A DNA stretch of 64,000 nt, taken from Hyposmocoma kahamanoa. Lineage: Eukaryota; Arthropoda; Insecta; Lepidoptera; Cosmopterigidae. Each line of letters opens with the position of its first letter. Within the stretch, counting starts at the first letter, position 1. Under the pieces are notes generated by a model. The model worked only from the letters and a program-made list of their open reading frames with translations, was not told the DNA's origin and made no database searches. The position numbers and the translations under genes were made by a program. Below, piece by piece: positions 30,215 through 41,300 of this stretch. The stretch covers positions 2,593,419 to 2,657,418 of the forward strand of contig NW_020653993.1 of assembly GCF_003589595.1 (NCBI RefSeq). Direction: 5' to 3'.

Positions 30215-30690
30215 TTATTCGTATGGGTACAATATTTTTGAACGTTTCGGACGCTGTACAATAGCCAGTCAGCCGTGATCATGTGAAAAATAGTTTTATT
30301 TCCAAACTTCTCTTATATTGCACTGCTATTACAATAGTGTTGTAACTCAAAATATGTGAAATTCTAGATTCAAGAGCATTGTTAAACGTAAAATTTGATT
30401 CTCTACACGTCAATAAAACCTTCGTTTGATATTCGTTTGATATTGTAAAAAACAACTAAAAGGTATTTACTGAACTCAACATGATATACGCTTTATGTGA
30501 GCTAGTTCTGGCCAAAATAGTTCTTATTAAAAAATATGAAATAATTTTTTCTCTTTTACTTTTAAATGGCAACTAGGAAATAACCTAGACACAAATTTAC
30601 ACAGATCTTTCACGGGAAGCGAGTAATTCGGTTTTCGTCGGTTCTGAGAAAATACACTTTTTGAGTTAATACAGTGCGATAATATTAACA
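30215..30690 (-). repeat. Penelope-like 3' region, inverted relative to 9182-9520
   Basis: The minus strand shares ATCGCACTGT, ACCGAATTACTCGCTTCCCG and TTTCCTAGTTGCCA with 9182-9350, and has GATCACGGCTG and GTCCGAAACGTTC at its end. The upstream part of the two copies runs in parallel but is diverged. The SINE at 29990-30206 follows on the same strand. Confidence 0.5.
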
Positions 30691-30834
30691 GTGCGAATTA
30701 TATTGAAAAATATTCCCAAGCTATTGGTATGGACATTTACGAGACTTAGATCTCGTGTAGTTGTGTTATGGAAATCGAAAATAACGACGGTTCTACAAAC
30801 ACTAGCCATAGACAATATAAAAAAGATAGTTTTA

Positions 30835-30915
30835 GGAGCAGCAGAGTTGTTGTTAAAGAGTTCGACCAGGGAAGTAGGTACTGCCGCTTTACCTATTTCT
30901 GCCATTAAACAGCAA
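30835..30915 (+). repeat. 300-bp family, 5' fragment
   Basis: AGGAGCAGCAGAGTTG to TACCTATTTCTGCCATTAAAC; only the 5' blocks survive. Confidence 0.7.
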
Positions 30916-31014
30916 TATGAGGAACTGCCGCTGTTAATTGAAAGGGTGCATGTGACATTCTTCAAAATAATCTCAGTAAAGAGTACTAAAGAATCCGACC
31001 TCAAAAATTTGTGG

Positions 31015-31440
31015 AATTATTTATTTATTTCAACTTAATTGCACACAAAACAGTACAAATGGCAGACTCAATGTCATTAGGCATTCTGTAGCAGTCAACC
31101 AGAGAGCTGGGTTCAAAATAATTAATTATGTGCATAACATGATAATTAAAACAGATAGGAAGAAGTTTATTACACAATATAAATATAACATATAATATAC
31201 TTATATAAGCAACCTATATACACATAAATACGTAATATATAATACATACACATATATATTTAATATACATATTTATATCAGACTAATGGAATGTAGATTG
31301 AGACTCCAATATGAAATCGCGGACTAATTGCTTGAAAGCTAGCTTATTCGGCGCTTTTTGAATATGGGGCAGTAGAACGTTCCAGAACCATTTACCTGAA
31401 GAGTAAATGAGTTAGAAAGAAGGAAGAAGAAGAAGGAATT
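31015..31440 (-). pseudogene. LINE C-terminus and 3' untranslated region
   Basis: The minus strand at about 31410-31285 reads SSGKWFWNVLLPHIQKAPNK then LAFKQLVRDFILES, the WN-LP-IR-apnk-FK motif that ends many CR1/Jockey-type LINE proteins. Downstream the untranslated part includes ACTGCTACAGAATGCCTAAT and CATTTGTACTGTTTTGTGTG, which I recognise from lepidopteran LINE ends. Only the last part of the protein remains. Confidence 0.6.
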
Positions 31441-31534
31441 ACAAGAGTCAATTTGCTGTCTGAGCGAAGATTGCGATTATGGGATGCACCCAAATATTGA
31501 AATTTACATTACAATTATCAATATTACATAATCG

Positions 31535-31718
31535 ATTACCGGAAAGTCCACGAAACCGGATTCATCCCCTAGTTCGCAACCCATATTTTCTTCAAATTTA
31601 AATGGGATCTACACTAGTACCCTCTTTCCAACAAAAAACGAATCATCAAAGTTATTTCACAGTTATCGCGTAACATACATACAAAAACTCCTCCTTTTTT
31701 GAAGTCGTTTAAAAATTG
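31535..31718 (-). repeat. AACCGACTTC family copy
   Basis: Minus-strand copy with blocks GAAAGTCCACGAAACCGG, TTCTTCAAATTTAAATGGGA, CTCTTTCCAACAAAAAACG, ATCGCGTAACATACATAC, and the end CCTCCTTTTTTGAAGTCG. Confidence 0.75.
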
Positions 31719-31897
31719 TTATGCATACTGTCGTGATCAGTGAAAAAAGACCAATCTGTCACTATTTTTATTATTTCCTAGGTAGATAAGCATGAGGTTA
31801 CCGCAAGAGAAATGTAGAGATTTCTTTTTAAATTTCAATTATTTAAACATTTTTTAATCGGTTTTGAGTTTTTTGTCACAAAAGCCCTTTCAACTAA

Positions 31898-32114
31898 CGC
31901 GGCAGAATACTGCATTACGGTTTTGAAAAGTAATGATGCTTGTAAAATAACAGGTAGATGGGACTTTTCAACTTATGTCACAGAGTAACGGGCGCAGTTG
32001 TAGTGCCTCTTAAATCTTTAAATCTGTGAGTGGCACTGCAACTGTTATGAACAGGCGTGTCGCTTACCACCAGGCGCGCGACTTATTCGTACCGCCACTT
32101 GGTATCATTAAAAA
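31898..32114 (+). repeat. 300-bp family, 5'-truncated copy
   Basis: Starts at the GCGGCAGAATACTGCATTAC block and ends GTATCATTAAAAAG. It abuts a minus-strand SINE fragment. Confidence 0.75.
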
Positions 32115-32185
32115 GTTTTCTATATTGACTCAGCCGGAGATCGAATTCGAAACCTCAGAGATGGCGACACCACGAAAACCGGAAA
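32115..32185 (-). repeat. SINE fragment (family S2)
   Basis: The minus strand GGTTTTCGTGGTGTCGCCAT, CTCTGAGGTTTCGAATTCGA and GTCAATATAGAAAAC matches the head of the SINE at 1184. The A box is missing. Confidence 0.65.
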
Positions 32186-32189
32186 AAAT

Positions 32190-34280
32190 GGCGCACGAAG
32201 GTCGCCAAGTTTTATAACTATATAATACAACGGGAAACCGATAAACCACAACCTTAACTAATTTCTAGACTACTAAATTTCATTGGGTTTCTTTAGTTAA
32301 TTCTACTTCCAAAATAAAGTTAAACTTAATTTCAATGCGCAATGGAACCCACCTGTAGGTATGTACATGAATCCATTTATCTTTTTTTTTTTCAATATAT
32401 CTATATAGAGCCCTACACATAAACCTTTCTTATGTAACAAGAAAAAAAGAAGTTATTACCTCCCCGACTCATATATTCCGCTCGGAGACAGTATCGCACC
32501 TTTCCTTTTGTGTAAAATAAAATTGTATTCAGCCTGACGTATCTTCGGCCGTTACGTGTTTTGTCCAATTTTAAAGTTGCACTGCTACTTATTTGATACA
32601 ATTGTAGGACTTTTATTCAACATACCCATGATATAATCCATTTTTAACATGTTTGAAGTGAATGTAGTGTTAGATTGCAATCATGATCAAGGTCGTATTT
32701 TGCACACTACATTGTATATTGCATCATACTCGAACAAATATGGTTATTGAAATGTATCACTTTTGCAAACTGTTACATAGAATACGTTACAATATATAAT
32801 ACCTTTTCGCAATAAATTCAAATATTATAGTTAACGTTCTTCTTCTTCTTTTAAATGTTATGGCCCCATCGAAGTAATCGATGATTTCGCCAATGTCAAG
32901 TTGAGGAACACAGCTTAGAATATTTCCATCCTCTAAGGAACACACACGTTTTTACTCAAAAATTTACCGGTGAATTTCGACAGAATTCACTGAGAAGAGA
33001 ATCTACAAATTTATAACGACTGAGAACCTATGGACGTTGATATTAACGGGACGGGGCATTTTAGGTGGGAGGATATCGTACAGAGATGTGTCGATACAAT
33101 TACAGTCAAAAAACAGGTACTCGAGAGAACCTTCCGCCAGACCACACTCTCACAGGGAGTGGTCTCGAACACGGATCTTAGCCAAGACCACAGGAGTGAT
33201 AAGTGAGCTAAGCGAATGCGGAGATAATATTTTTTGGAATCGATTTCCTAGTGAAGAAGCAAGACTTAGACGGTAAATCAGGCTGGATTTTGAACGAAAG
33301 TACCAGGAATTTCCCATTAGTGGGAGGGCAAGAGCTTGACAATAAATTCAAATATTATAGTTGTAGTTGTCAATGTTGACATTTTTCTTGTGAAGAGTTT
33401 TAACTGTTTTTTTAACGGTTTTGAAATTGATTCTTCATTTTGTTTTTTTCATTTTTGTTTCAATTTGTAAATACGTTGACATCAAAAGAGGAAATGATGT
33501 AACTGTTAATAACTCATAGACTATGGAAACCAAATAACTTCTTCTTCTTTTTCTTTATGTCACGTAGGTAGCCTCTACACGGAAGGAGTGGATTTGTTTT
33601 CAAATACAATTTTGACCCTTACTATCTGTGGGACTCGAAGCGGGTTTATCTAAAACAAAGCACACAGGTGCAACATCACAGGACAACACAAAGCATAGCC
33701 TAATAAAACAGGGTTGTTAGTAAACTTTTTACGTACATTAATGAATTAATGCAAGCAGTGTAGTTATATACAGGGGTTATATAAGAAATAAAAAATAAAG
33801 AAACAATTCGATAAAATCAAGAAAAGGAAAAAAACAAAACCAAGTAACTTGAATAAGTTGACAAATTTGAATTACAGATGACATTTTACTTTTATATCGG
33901 TGTTGCCAATTAATACTCCTAACGCCATAGACTGTCATATCTTTAGGCCTTAGAGGATGGAAAAAAAAAATCTGTTGTCATCTATTGGTGTTATTGTTGG
34001 TCATAGCCAATACCGCCAAAACAGCTACTCCTCAATGATGTTTGGCGGTTCTGGCAGGAAGAAATTTATATCAATAAGCGCGGAATCTTTTGAATGGGTT
34101 CTTTTCCCTTTGTACTCTGACTGGAGAAATAAACCATCACATGCGAATCACGTTTTATTTAATATTAGATAATAAGCTGATATTACTCTCGCCTAAATGT
34201 AGTATATTTAAAATAACTCGCATTATAATATTAGTATACAAGATTATTTATAAAATACTAACAACCTCGCATGATTATAT
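32190..34280. other. Unassigned AT-rich DNA, 2.1 kb
   Basis: No gene recognised. The 79-codon frame at 33037-33276 has no known motif. TTCTTCTTCTTC tracts at about 32829 and 33540 resemble the ends of common lepidopteran repeats but give no family assignment. Confidence 0.45.
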
Positions 34281-34281
34281 T

Positions 34282-34512
34282 AGTAGCATTTCTGCCGCCA
34301 AGCAGTAATGTGAGCATAACAGCGTTCTGAATTGGAAGGGCACGCGTAATGGTGAAATTACAGGTACATGGGACTTGTCCACTTGTGTCTCAGGGTGACC
34401 ATCAGATCTTTGCGATTAAAGGGTCTGAGTGGCACTGCCTGTTATGGATAGGCGTGTCGCTTATCACCAAGTGCACGACTTGTTCTTCCCGTCAGTTGGT
34501 ATTATAAAAAAA
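34282..34512 (+). repeat. 300-bp family copy with internal deletion
   Basis: AGTAGCA is joined directly to TTTCTGCCGCCAAGCAG, so the segment between the two 5' blocks has been lost. It ends GTATTATAAAAAAAG. Confidence 0.8.
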
Positions 34513-34715
34513 GAATCATTTAAAAGCGAGGTTTTAACTAAATTAGGCCACGTTGTTATATGGTTATATTTTGTAGATTTTTATGTGCTGTCACAGGGGT
34601 CATCCAAGATTATAAAATTTTTAATATAAACAACTACGAAATAGTACGTGCGGACCGAGAATATATCGTGAAATATAAAGGTTTGATCCAGGTTAGAATT
34701 GACTATTTTATACCT

Positions 34716-34732
34716 TTTTTTTTTTTTTTTTT
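34716..34732 (+). repeat. T homopolymer
   Basis: Run of about 17 T immediately before the Penelope-like coding fragment. Confidence 0.9.
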
Positions 34733-35050
34733 AAGGATTCGAAAACACCGTAATTTCAACCGAAAAGACGGTTTTAAGGACGGAGAAGACGGGATCCAGT
34801 CATCAGCAAAATGTAAACGAAGTCAAGTATCTCCCGACAAGTCACCGGATGTGGTGAGTGTTGTATGTCGGTCTAATGACATGCCTAGTGCACAAATAAT
34901 AATGAAGACCAAGTGCGGGTGATTAGAAAAACACACACGGCTAGAGACCCGCCTCTTCAGTCCCTTCGAGACCATGGACGTTGCAATACGTCCGAAACGT
35001 CGTGATAATTAAAATATGTTTTATATATGACTATGTCTCGAACTAAAAAT
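34722..35050 (+). pseudogene. Penelope-like C-terminus and 3' tail
   Basis: The plus strand reads IRKHRNFNRKDGFKDG and then diverged codons to KTKCG. The I-KH-NFNR-DGFK motif corresponds to EITKYKTFNRDNGFK in the GIY-YIG fragment at 23948-24439. The tail has GAGACCATGGACGTTGCAAT, CGTCCGAAACGTCGTGATAA and TTAAAATATG, the typical Penelope 3' signature. The GIY-YIG domain proper is missing. Confidence 0.7.
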
Positions 35051-35570
35051 CAAATTATGTGTGAAAATCGTGCAAGTTTAAATCAAAGCAAAGGGTAGAA
35101 GGTGTGGATTCACATTTGTACGGTACATAGCATTTGTCAGTACAGAAATCCTATAAAGTTTCACGAAATAAGTTGTTTTGCTTTCCTTTTCGATTTACGA
35201 CAATTTTTACGACTAAAAAGTCGTTAATATAGTCGTAAAGAGAATTAATTACCATTTTACGGGGTCAGTGACAAAATGGTGTAATAAAATTGCTGTATTT
35301 TTTTAATGATAATATTATGACGTTTATGGGACGTTTCGTAATTGAAATGTTTTAATTACCATCGTTTCTTTTAATGTAGGTTTATGGATTTGAACAAAAA
35401 TATAAGTCGATTTCTTAAGGGTCTTTATAGAGTCTTTTTTCGAACTCTGCATTAATAATTTCGAGAATAAATACACAGGAAGATACTATAATAACGGCGA
35501 CAGCGAAAATCATATAAGTAGCTTAAACAAATGTAGGTAAAGTTTCTCGTTACTTTTTTATTCTCTGGTC
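35051..35570. other. Unassigned AT-rich DNA
   Basis: No gene or recognised repeat seen. Confidence 0.5.
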
Positions 35571-35791
35571 GCCCAGAAAAGTACTGCCATGCTTACCTAT
35601 TTCTGCCGCCAAACAGTAATGTGAACATTATTACGTTCCAGTTTTGAAGCGTAAGGGTGCTGGTGAAAGTACAGGCACATGGGGCTAGTCAACTTAATCT
35701 TTGCCATTTGAAGCTCTAAGCGACACTGCAACTGTTATTGATAGATGTGATATTTACCACAAGCTACGCGACTTTTTAGTCCCGTCATAAA
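35571..35791 (+). repeat. 300-bp family copy, 5'-truncated
   Basis: From CCCAGAAAAGTACTGCC to CCCGTCATAAAACG, with the CTTATGTCTCAGGG block deleted. Confidence 0.75.
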
Positions 35792-35924
35792 ACGAATATA
35801 AAATTTTTTGTTTATGTAAGGTTAGGTTAAACGAGGATCGCTCGGAAAATATTATTTCCACCGGCTCAGCGACTGTGCAGGCTACACGCCTCCACTTAGT
35901 TCGCTAGGTTGACTGGCAACTCGG

Positions 35925-36240
35925 GACTCTGTCCTACAGGTTGGTGCAGGTACTCCCCGGACATGGACGCTTCGATGAGTATCTGCAACGCGTGTCAGGT
36001 AGGGAGGCATCACTCGTCTGCCACGACTGCAGCGACTTCAGCACTCCCTGACTGCTATCGTGGAGGAGATATCTCGCTGCCAACTATCGTGGACGCAATG
36101 CCGGCAGTGAGAGGTGCTGGGAGGCAATTGTCATTTTTGCGTAATCTCAAAGAAGACGACCTCCTCACAAACCCGCTCCGAAAACGGTGGCCAGGAAGAC
36201 GAAGGAGGCAGTACGCCCACCTTTTTCCGTCTTCGTAGGG
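35925..36240 (+). pseudogene. R1-like LINE C-terminus, frameshifted
   Basis: GC-richer than its surroundings. Pieces of one C-terminal domain are in two alternating frames: LSYRLVQVLPGHGRFDEYLQ and RVSGREASLVCHDCSDF (start of a CCHC knuckle, like GREPS-CHHC in R1-type LINEs) in one frame, GGDISLPTIVDAM in another, GSERCWEAIVIFA back in the first, and LTNPLRKRWPGRRRRQYAHL before the stop at 36236-36238. At least three frameshifts. R1 or a related arthropod clade; the exact clade is not certain. Confidence 0.75.
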
Positions 36241-36750
36241 GGATCCTGACCACCTAGCCTGAGGATGCCCTTATACCCCAGGGCGCCTTTCGAATACCGA
36301 GTAGAGATGTCCCAGTAGTATGCGCAAGACGATCCTGGGGCGCCTCCCTATAGTGGTGAGTTTAACCGATAAGTTTTAGTGCTTACAGCTCCGATACCTA
36401 TCTGGAAAATAGGGAGGGTACGTGCACTCGGGGCGGCTCACACCAGGCACTAGACTCTCGAGAACCGGATGAAGTCAAGTGACAATGATCTGTGACAACT
36501 CTGTATACTGGCTGATCTGGGGTCAGACCCTGAACTTATAAGGATCCCGGGCGCGTACAGGTTATAGTGCCCTTCTCGTATACCCTAGGGGTTGATAGTC
36601 ACTATAATCAAAACTAATGTAGAAAGATATGGGCTATCCCCCCGATCCGAGTGGTATGCGTAACGCATTTTCCAACGTTAAAGACAAGATGTTATTTCCA
36701 CATCCTGGCAGAGTGTGCAGCTTGGGGCCGCAATAAGCTATCCCTGATTA
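36241..36750 (+). other. 3' untranslated region of the R1-like LINE
   Basis: Continues the GC-richer composition after the stop codon, with CCCCAGGGCGCC and GATCCTGGGGCGCCTCCC motifs. The end is not defined; composition falls back to AT-rich by about 36750. Confidence 0.45.
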
Positions 36751-37218
36751 ACAGCTTTTATTACGATGTTTTCCATCATCGATAGCGAGAGGTTTTATTG
36801 CTTTTAAACATTTTCAAATATACTTAATAAGTAACTGTATTCCCACTAGACCACCACCGCTTAAATTAAAGTGGAAAAGCTTTCCACATAAAAATATTCT
36901 TTCGAAATTACAAGAAAATGGAGAAAATACTCAAAGATTTCCTGTATCCGGAATAGGATTTTATATAAATGGTTTACTATTCATTTAATATTATAAGATC
37001 GAACAAAAACAAAGAAAATTTCTTTCGGTGCGACTAGAATAGTGTTCATTTTAGACACGTTTAGACAACAGACGTTGATTCGAGTGCAGTTGGATCAGAA
37101 GAATTTTTATTTGTGTTTGTTGGATCTTTGTCTTAATAGGTAATAATAACAAACTATAGTCGAGTGTTTTCACAAAAAATTGAAGAATATCCTGCTAATA
37201 AAAACATCGTATCATATT
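36751..37218. other. Unassigned AT-rich DNA
   Basis: No gene or recognised repeat seen. Confidence 0.5.
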
Positions 37219-37219
37219 G

Positions 37220-37465
37220 TAGCAGTAGAGAGGTCCAAGGAAGTACTACCTCCTTACCTATTTCTACCGCCAAACAATAATGTGAGCATTACTGCGTTCC
37301 CGCTTTGAAGGTTAAGGGTGCTGGTGAAATTACAGGCATATGAGACTTATCAACTTATGTCTCAGAGTGACGGGCGCAGTAGCAGTGCCAGATCTTTCCT
37401 ATTTGAAGCTCTGAGTGGCACTACAACTGTACAGGCGTGACGTCACTTGATATTATAAGAAAAAC
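37220..37465 (+). repeat. 300-bp family copy with 3' deletion
   Basis: From TAGCAGTAGAGAGGTCC to GATATTATAAGAAAA. The CATCAGGCGCACGACTTGTTC block is deleted. Confidence 0.8.
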
Positions 37466-38185
37466 TAAATATATAACTATGTATATACATACAGTACAAT
37501 AAATACAAACTAGTGCTAGTAAATAAAAAAAATATTATGATATTTAATAAAAAAATATTTATTTAGAAATCGAAAGCTGACAACAACCAATTCCTTAGTC
37601 ATTCAAACTCCGGCAAGTTGGCATACAAATTTCATTTACAATTCAGGCGAATCTTTTGTTCACTAGACCTCGAAGCGCCTTACTAAAAAAGCGCTAATTA
37701 ATTTTCAGTGAGTTTTCTTTTAATTTTCGGCTTTATACCTCCAGCAAATTGCGACGTGATCAGTTAGGTTCCATAATGAACATTTGTAATTAAACTCCAA
37801 GCTTTTAAGTTATTCCAGTTTTACGGAAATAGTCTAACGTAATTACGTTCAATACTCGAAGTATTTAAAATATTTTCAGGTTTTTTGTGACATCAAGTAA
37901 CGAGACGAAAAAGCGTGTCTGGTGGTAAGTCATCACATCTGGAAAGATAAAGCGTCTAATGTGCATTGGAAAATATTAATATCAAGAGAGAGATTTACGA
38001 AGTAATTTTTATGACAAAAAAAAATCACAACCTATTATTTTATTTGTTATATAAAAAAGCTGAAAGTTTCTAGTTTTCTAATAATAATAATATAATTTAT
38101 TTCAGACAAAAATTATCCATATTTTCTTAGTATACAATTATAATTTTTATGTAACTATTGTTAGTAATATATTTTGTGTTCAATG
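37466..38185. other. Unassigned; LINE-like tail at about 38085-38165
   Basis: No gene seen. AATAATAATAATATAATTTA then TTTCAGACAAAAATTATCC at 38085-38120 looks like a LINE 3' tail on the minus strand, without coding sequence. 37905-37935 contains AACGAGACGAAAAAGCGTG, a possible remnant of the 300-bp family end. Confidence 0.4.
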
Positions 38186-38189
38186 TTTA

Positions 38190-38565
38190 TGTTGACCCAA
38201 CCAATGTTCAATTACTGGGCTGTCCCACCTGTGTGCAACCGTGTTCAGAATGGTGTTGGGGCTAGCTCGCACACGGAGCAGCGTGGAAGCGCTTCAACAT
38301 TATGGCGTGGAAGCCTTCCACCCGTGCCGCGCAGAACATGCCGCACGCGCTACAGCGGCGGTTCTCGGGAAAGGTTCTCGAATGGTGACCACGAACCGGA
38401 AGGCGTTCGGTGGGATGACCCTCAACTAGATGGACGGACGACCTGTAAGAGCGGCGGGCAACCGATGGATACATGCCTCGTCCGATAGTCTGACAACCTT
38501 TGAGGGAGGCCTATGTTCAGCAGTGGACGTCTTCCGACTGAAATGATGATGATGATAAACGATAA
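38190..38565 (+). pseudogene. RTE-like LINE C-terminus
   Basis: The plus-strand frame has RRFSGKVLEW, a TGA, PRTGRRSVG, a second TGA, PSTRWTDDL, then a shift to RAAGNRWIHASSD and finally EAYVQQWTSSD before the end. The order VLEW-PRTGRRSVG-P-TRWTDDL-AG-RW...EAYVQQWT is the C-terminus of RTE-type endonuclease-reverse transcriptases common in Lepidoptera. Both TGA codons lie where CGA (Arg) would fit, as expected from C-to-T decay. The end has GATGATGATGAT, a short tail repeat. Confidence 0.8.
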
Positions 38566-38872
38566 TCTTTACACCGAAATGTCTACTTTATACTTTGTAC
38601 ACTATTATAATGCCACTTTCTACGTGTAACTACAAAGCTTTTGGTCGTGATACGGTACACTTTGCCTTTGTCTCCGAATCCAGTTTTACTATGCAAATTA
38701 GAATCTGTGTTCCCAAAAAGGACGCATATCGGAAAAGGTTGTTACAGCTTCGGTAATGTTTTAGTTGGTAAAGACCTACGAGTTTGCAGAATTTGCATAG
38801 TGTGATAATGTACTTTTATTTTTGTGCGTTATTCTTGACGAATTGAAAGTACGTTTATATTGGAAATGTAAA

Positions 38873-39150
38873 TCTCCTTGTTTGTCCAGGGAAGTACCGC
38901 CACCTTACTTACCTATTTCTGCCGCCAAGGTAATAAATAATACGAGCACTACAGCGTTTCAATTTTGACTGGTGAAATCACAGGCACATGGGACTTGTCA
39001 ACTTATGTCTCAGGGGGTAGACTCAGAGGCAGTGCCCCTTATATTTTTGCAACTAAAAGTTCTGATTGAAACTGTGACTTTTATGGACAGGCGTGTCGCT
39101 TACCGTCAGGTGCACTACTTGTCCGTCCCGTCCCTTGGTTTCATAAAAAA
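38873..39150 (+). repeat. 300-bp family copy
   Basis: From CTCCTTGTTTGTCCAGGG to GGTTTCATAAAAAAA; diverged around the TTCCGG block. Confidence 0.8.
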
Positions 39151-39244
39151 ACTCACCTACGCATTTTTTTTTCATACATTCCCACGTATCTGTCCTGTAG
39201 TCCATTCCCAGTTGAGACAGCATTGACTATTAAAAAAATATAAT

Positions 39245-39600
39245 AATCTCTTTCCTGTTCCGAACCACGCGTGCTGATGTCCGTAATAAGCAGTGCTTTA
39301 CAGCTTGCCGTATTTCATCACAAACTTAAAGGTTTTGGTGGCACCTTCCTCGCACAGTTGACAATTGGAACTCACTTCCAGCGCACGTATTCCCTCCATC
39401 TACGATGTGGGGTAATTCAAACGAGGCGTGAAGAGGTATCTTGTAGGCACACAGGGTGGAGGTAGCTAAGGCAGTAATTGTATCAACACTGCACTAGGTT
39501 CCTTCACGCTTAGATTCCACTTTCCATATATCATCAGCTAGAGTGGAGCCATCTGCCTGTCACGTATAAGAAATAGTTACAATTCCAATAAGTATAGCAG
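39245..39600 (+). pseudogene. LINE C-terminus fragment
   Basis: Frame pieces DNWNSLPAHVFPPSTMWG then NSNEA, following an RTTRADVR-like segment. WN-LP--VFP is a conserved closing motif of a LINE protein type common in insects. Only this end is present, with stops. Confidence 0.5.
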
Positions 39601-39657
39601 CCGTGAAATCCTAAGCACACATGTATACTATATATAATCACAACCTTATAGTTTAAC

Positions 39658-39740
39658 GAGCGTTGGTAGCTTAATGGGAGAACGATTGAGTGACTTAATT
39701 GAGTGGCCGATGGTGGTTCGAAAACCCATGACTCTACTCC
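39658..39740 (+). mobile_element. tRNA-like SINE head
   Basis: GTTGGTAGCTTAATGGGAGA (A box region) and GGTTCGAAAACCC (B box) with tRNA-like spacing. The arms do not pair as a tRNA, and no body was recognised. Confidence 0.45.
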
Positions 39741-40024
39741 CTAAGCTGCCTGCATTCATGAATGTTTAGTAGCTAGTTTAATCAGGGAATAAATTATTCT
39801 ACTATTTCTAGCAATAATTAGCGCTAACGGGAAGTGCGCGACGGTTTTCATTCTTTGGAAAACGTGTCCCCAAATGGTCCCCAACCTACTCCCGTTCGCC
39901 ATCAGACATCGGTCCAAAACACAGATCATGTCCGAAACAATTACTGACAAAGTGTCAAATAAATAATACTCGACCACATAAAAAAATAATGTATTAAGCT
40001 TCATTCGCATCATGCGTCCTCCTT

Positions 40025-40258
40025 TTTAACCGATTTCAAAAAAGGAGGAGGTTCTTAATTCGAGTATATTATTTTTTGTGTGTATGTTACGCGATAACTC
40101 CCGGCATTTGGGAATCGATATTGATGATACTTTTTTGTTGGAAAGAGGGTACCTCAGTAATAGTCTCATTTAAATTTGAAGAAAATATACCACCTCTAAG
40201 GGTGGCGAGCTAGGGGATGATGAATGACTTTTAGGGTCGGTTTTTTTTGTACTCGGTA
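40025..40258 (+). repeat. AACCGACTTC family copy
   Basis: From TTAACCGATTTCAAAAAAGG through TTACGCGATAACTCCCGG and TTTGTTGGAAAGAGGGTACC to GACTTTTAGGGTCGGTTTTT. The end before the right terminus is deleted relative to 53773-54045. Confidence 0.75.
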
Positions 40259-40689
40259 TCAATACTTATTTGAAAAGAAAAAAATAGAAAGACTGTTGCA
40301 TTTCGGTAGGTAACTGACATTAGTTATGACAATGGCTTAATACCAGTAGGCTTTTTTGTTATATTTATTTATCAGACAAACACAAACAGTTACATACTGA
40401 ACAAATAACAAACATTAATAATAACAAACAAGCAAGATTAAATAAATATAATAACACACTAGGAATGTGTTCCACAAGTGGCAATTAAGGCATTCTAAGA
40501 CACACGTCATGCATGTAACAAATTCGTGTAGTGTTGGTGTGCGTACAGATCGTGTGCTGCAATGCACCGATAGTAACATTGGCGTCGATATCGCAAATTC
40601 TGTATCGCGATGTTAAGATTTTCACTCGAGGAATGACGACTGTCGGCGATTCGGACTTCGGGTTAACTCATATCCCCGAGACGCAACGC

Positions 40690-41300
40690 AATGCGACGTG
40701 GCGCTTCATTAAAACGAGCAATGCAACATTAACTTTATCCTCTACAAAATAAGGTAACATTTCATTAAACAAACAAATGAAAACGAAGCTGCAGTAAGCG
40801 GCGACGGGCTGCACGTGCTACTATAGAACATATTCTCTACTAAATAAAGTAGGTATAATAGGCGTATATAGCTTCTATCAAAAGAGAAAAGCTTTGCTTT
40901 CAAAGAAATATCGACTTTGTTTAGTAAATATGAAATTCTATACTACATTGCATCTACCACACAATATGCCTTTCAAAGAAATATACCTTATTGTTGAGAA
41001 GCTAAGTTACACTTTGCATTGCTAGAGGCGGACTTGTTGCACCGACGCCTAACGACTTCGCGCTGCACCGTCGGCGACTTGTTTTTTGTTGTTTGAAGAA
41101 ATGTATACTTTATTTAGTGGAGAATATGTTCTATAGTATATTGCATTTCATAAAGTGCGCCTACTGCAGCTCTCTGCAAACCGCCGTCGCTTACTGCATC
41201 TTCGTTTTCATTTGTTTGTTTAATGAAATGTTGCCTTATTTTGTAGAGGATAAGTTTATGTTGCGTTGCTCTTTTAATGCGCGCCACGCCGGGTAGCGTC
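40690..41300. mobile_element. Long foldback element
   Basis: Two inverted arms of about 165-190 bp (about 40690-40853 and 41108-41300) around a loop of about 255 bp. The left arm reads CCTCTACAAAATAAGGTAAC, ATTTCATTAAACAAACAAAT, GAAAACGAAGCTGCAGTAAG and AGAACATATTCTCTACTAAA; the right arm is its near-complement, with a short extra segment. The loop has further repeats of the inner arm (TTTCAAAGAAATAT... twice). No coding capacity, and no target duplication was found. I infer a foldback DNA transposon or an inverted-repeat insertion. Confidence 0.75.

Noticed and set aside
38174..38488. 104-codon plus-strand frame as an independent gene
   Set aside because: It is a shifted frame over the RTE-like C-terminus, which is recognisable in another frame.
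31900..40250. Long terminal repeats pairing across 32-40 kb
   Set aside because: The similar sequences are 300-bp family or AACCGACTTC copies found throughout the window, not paired LTRs.
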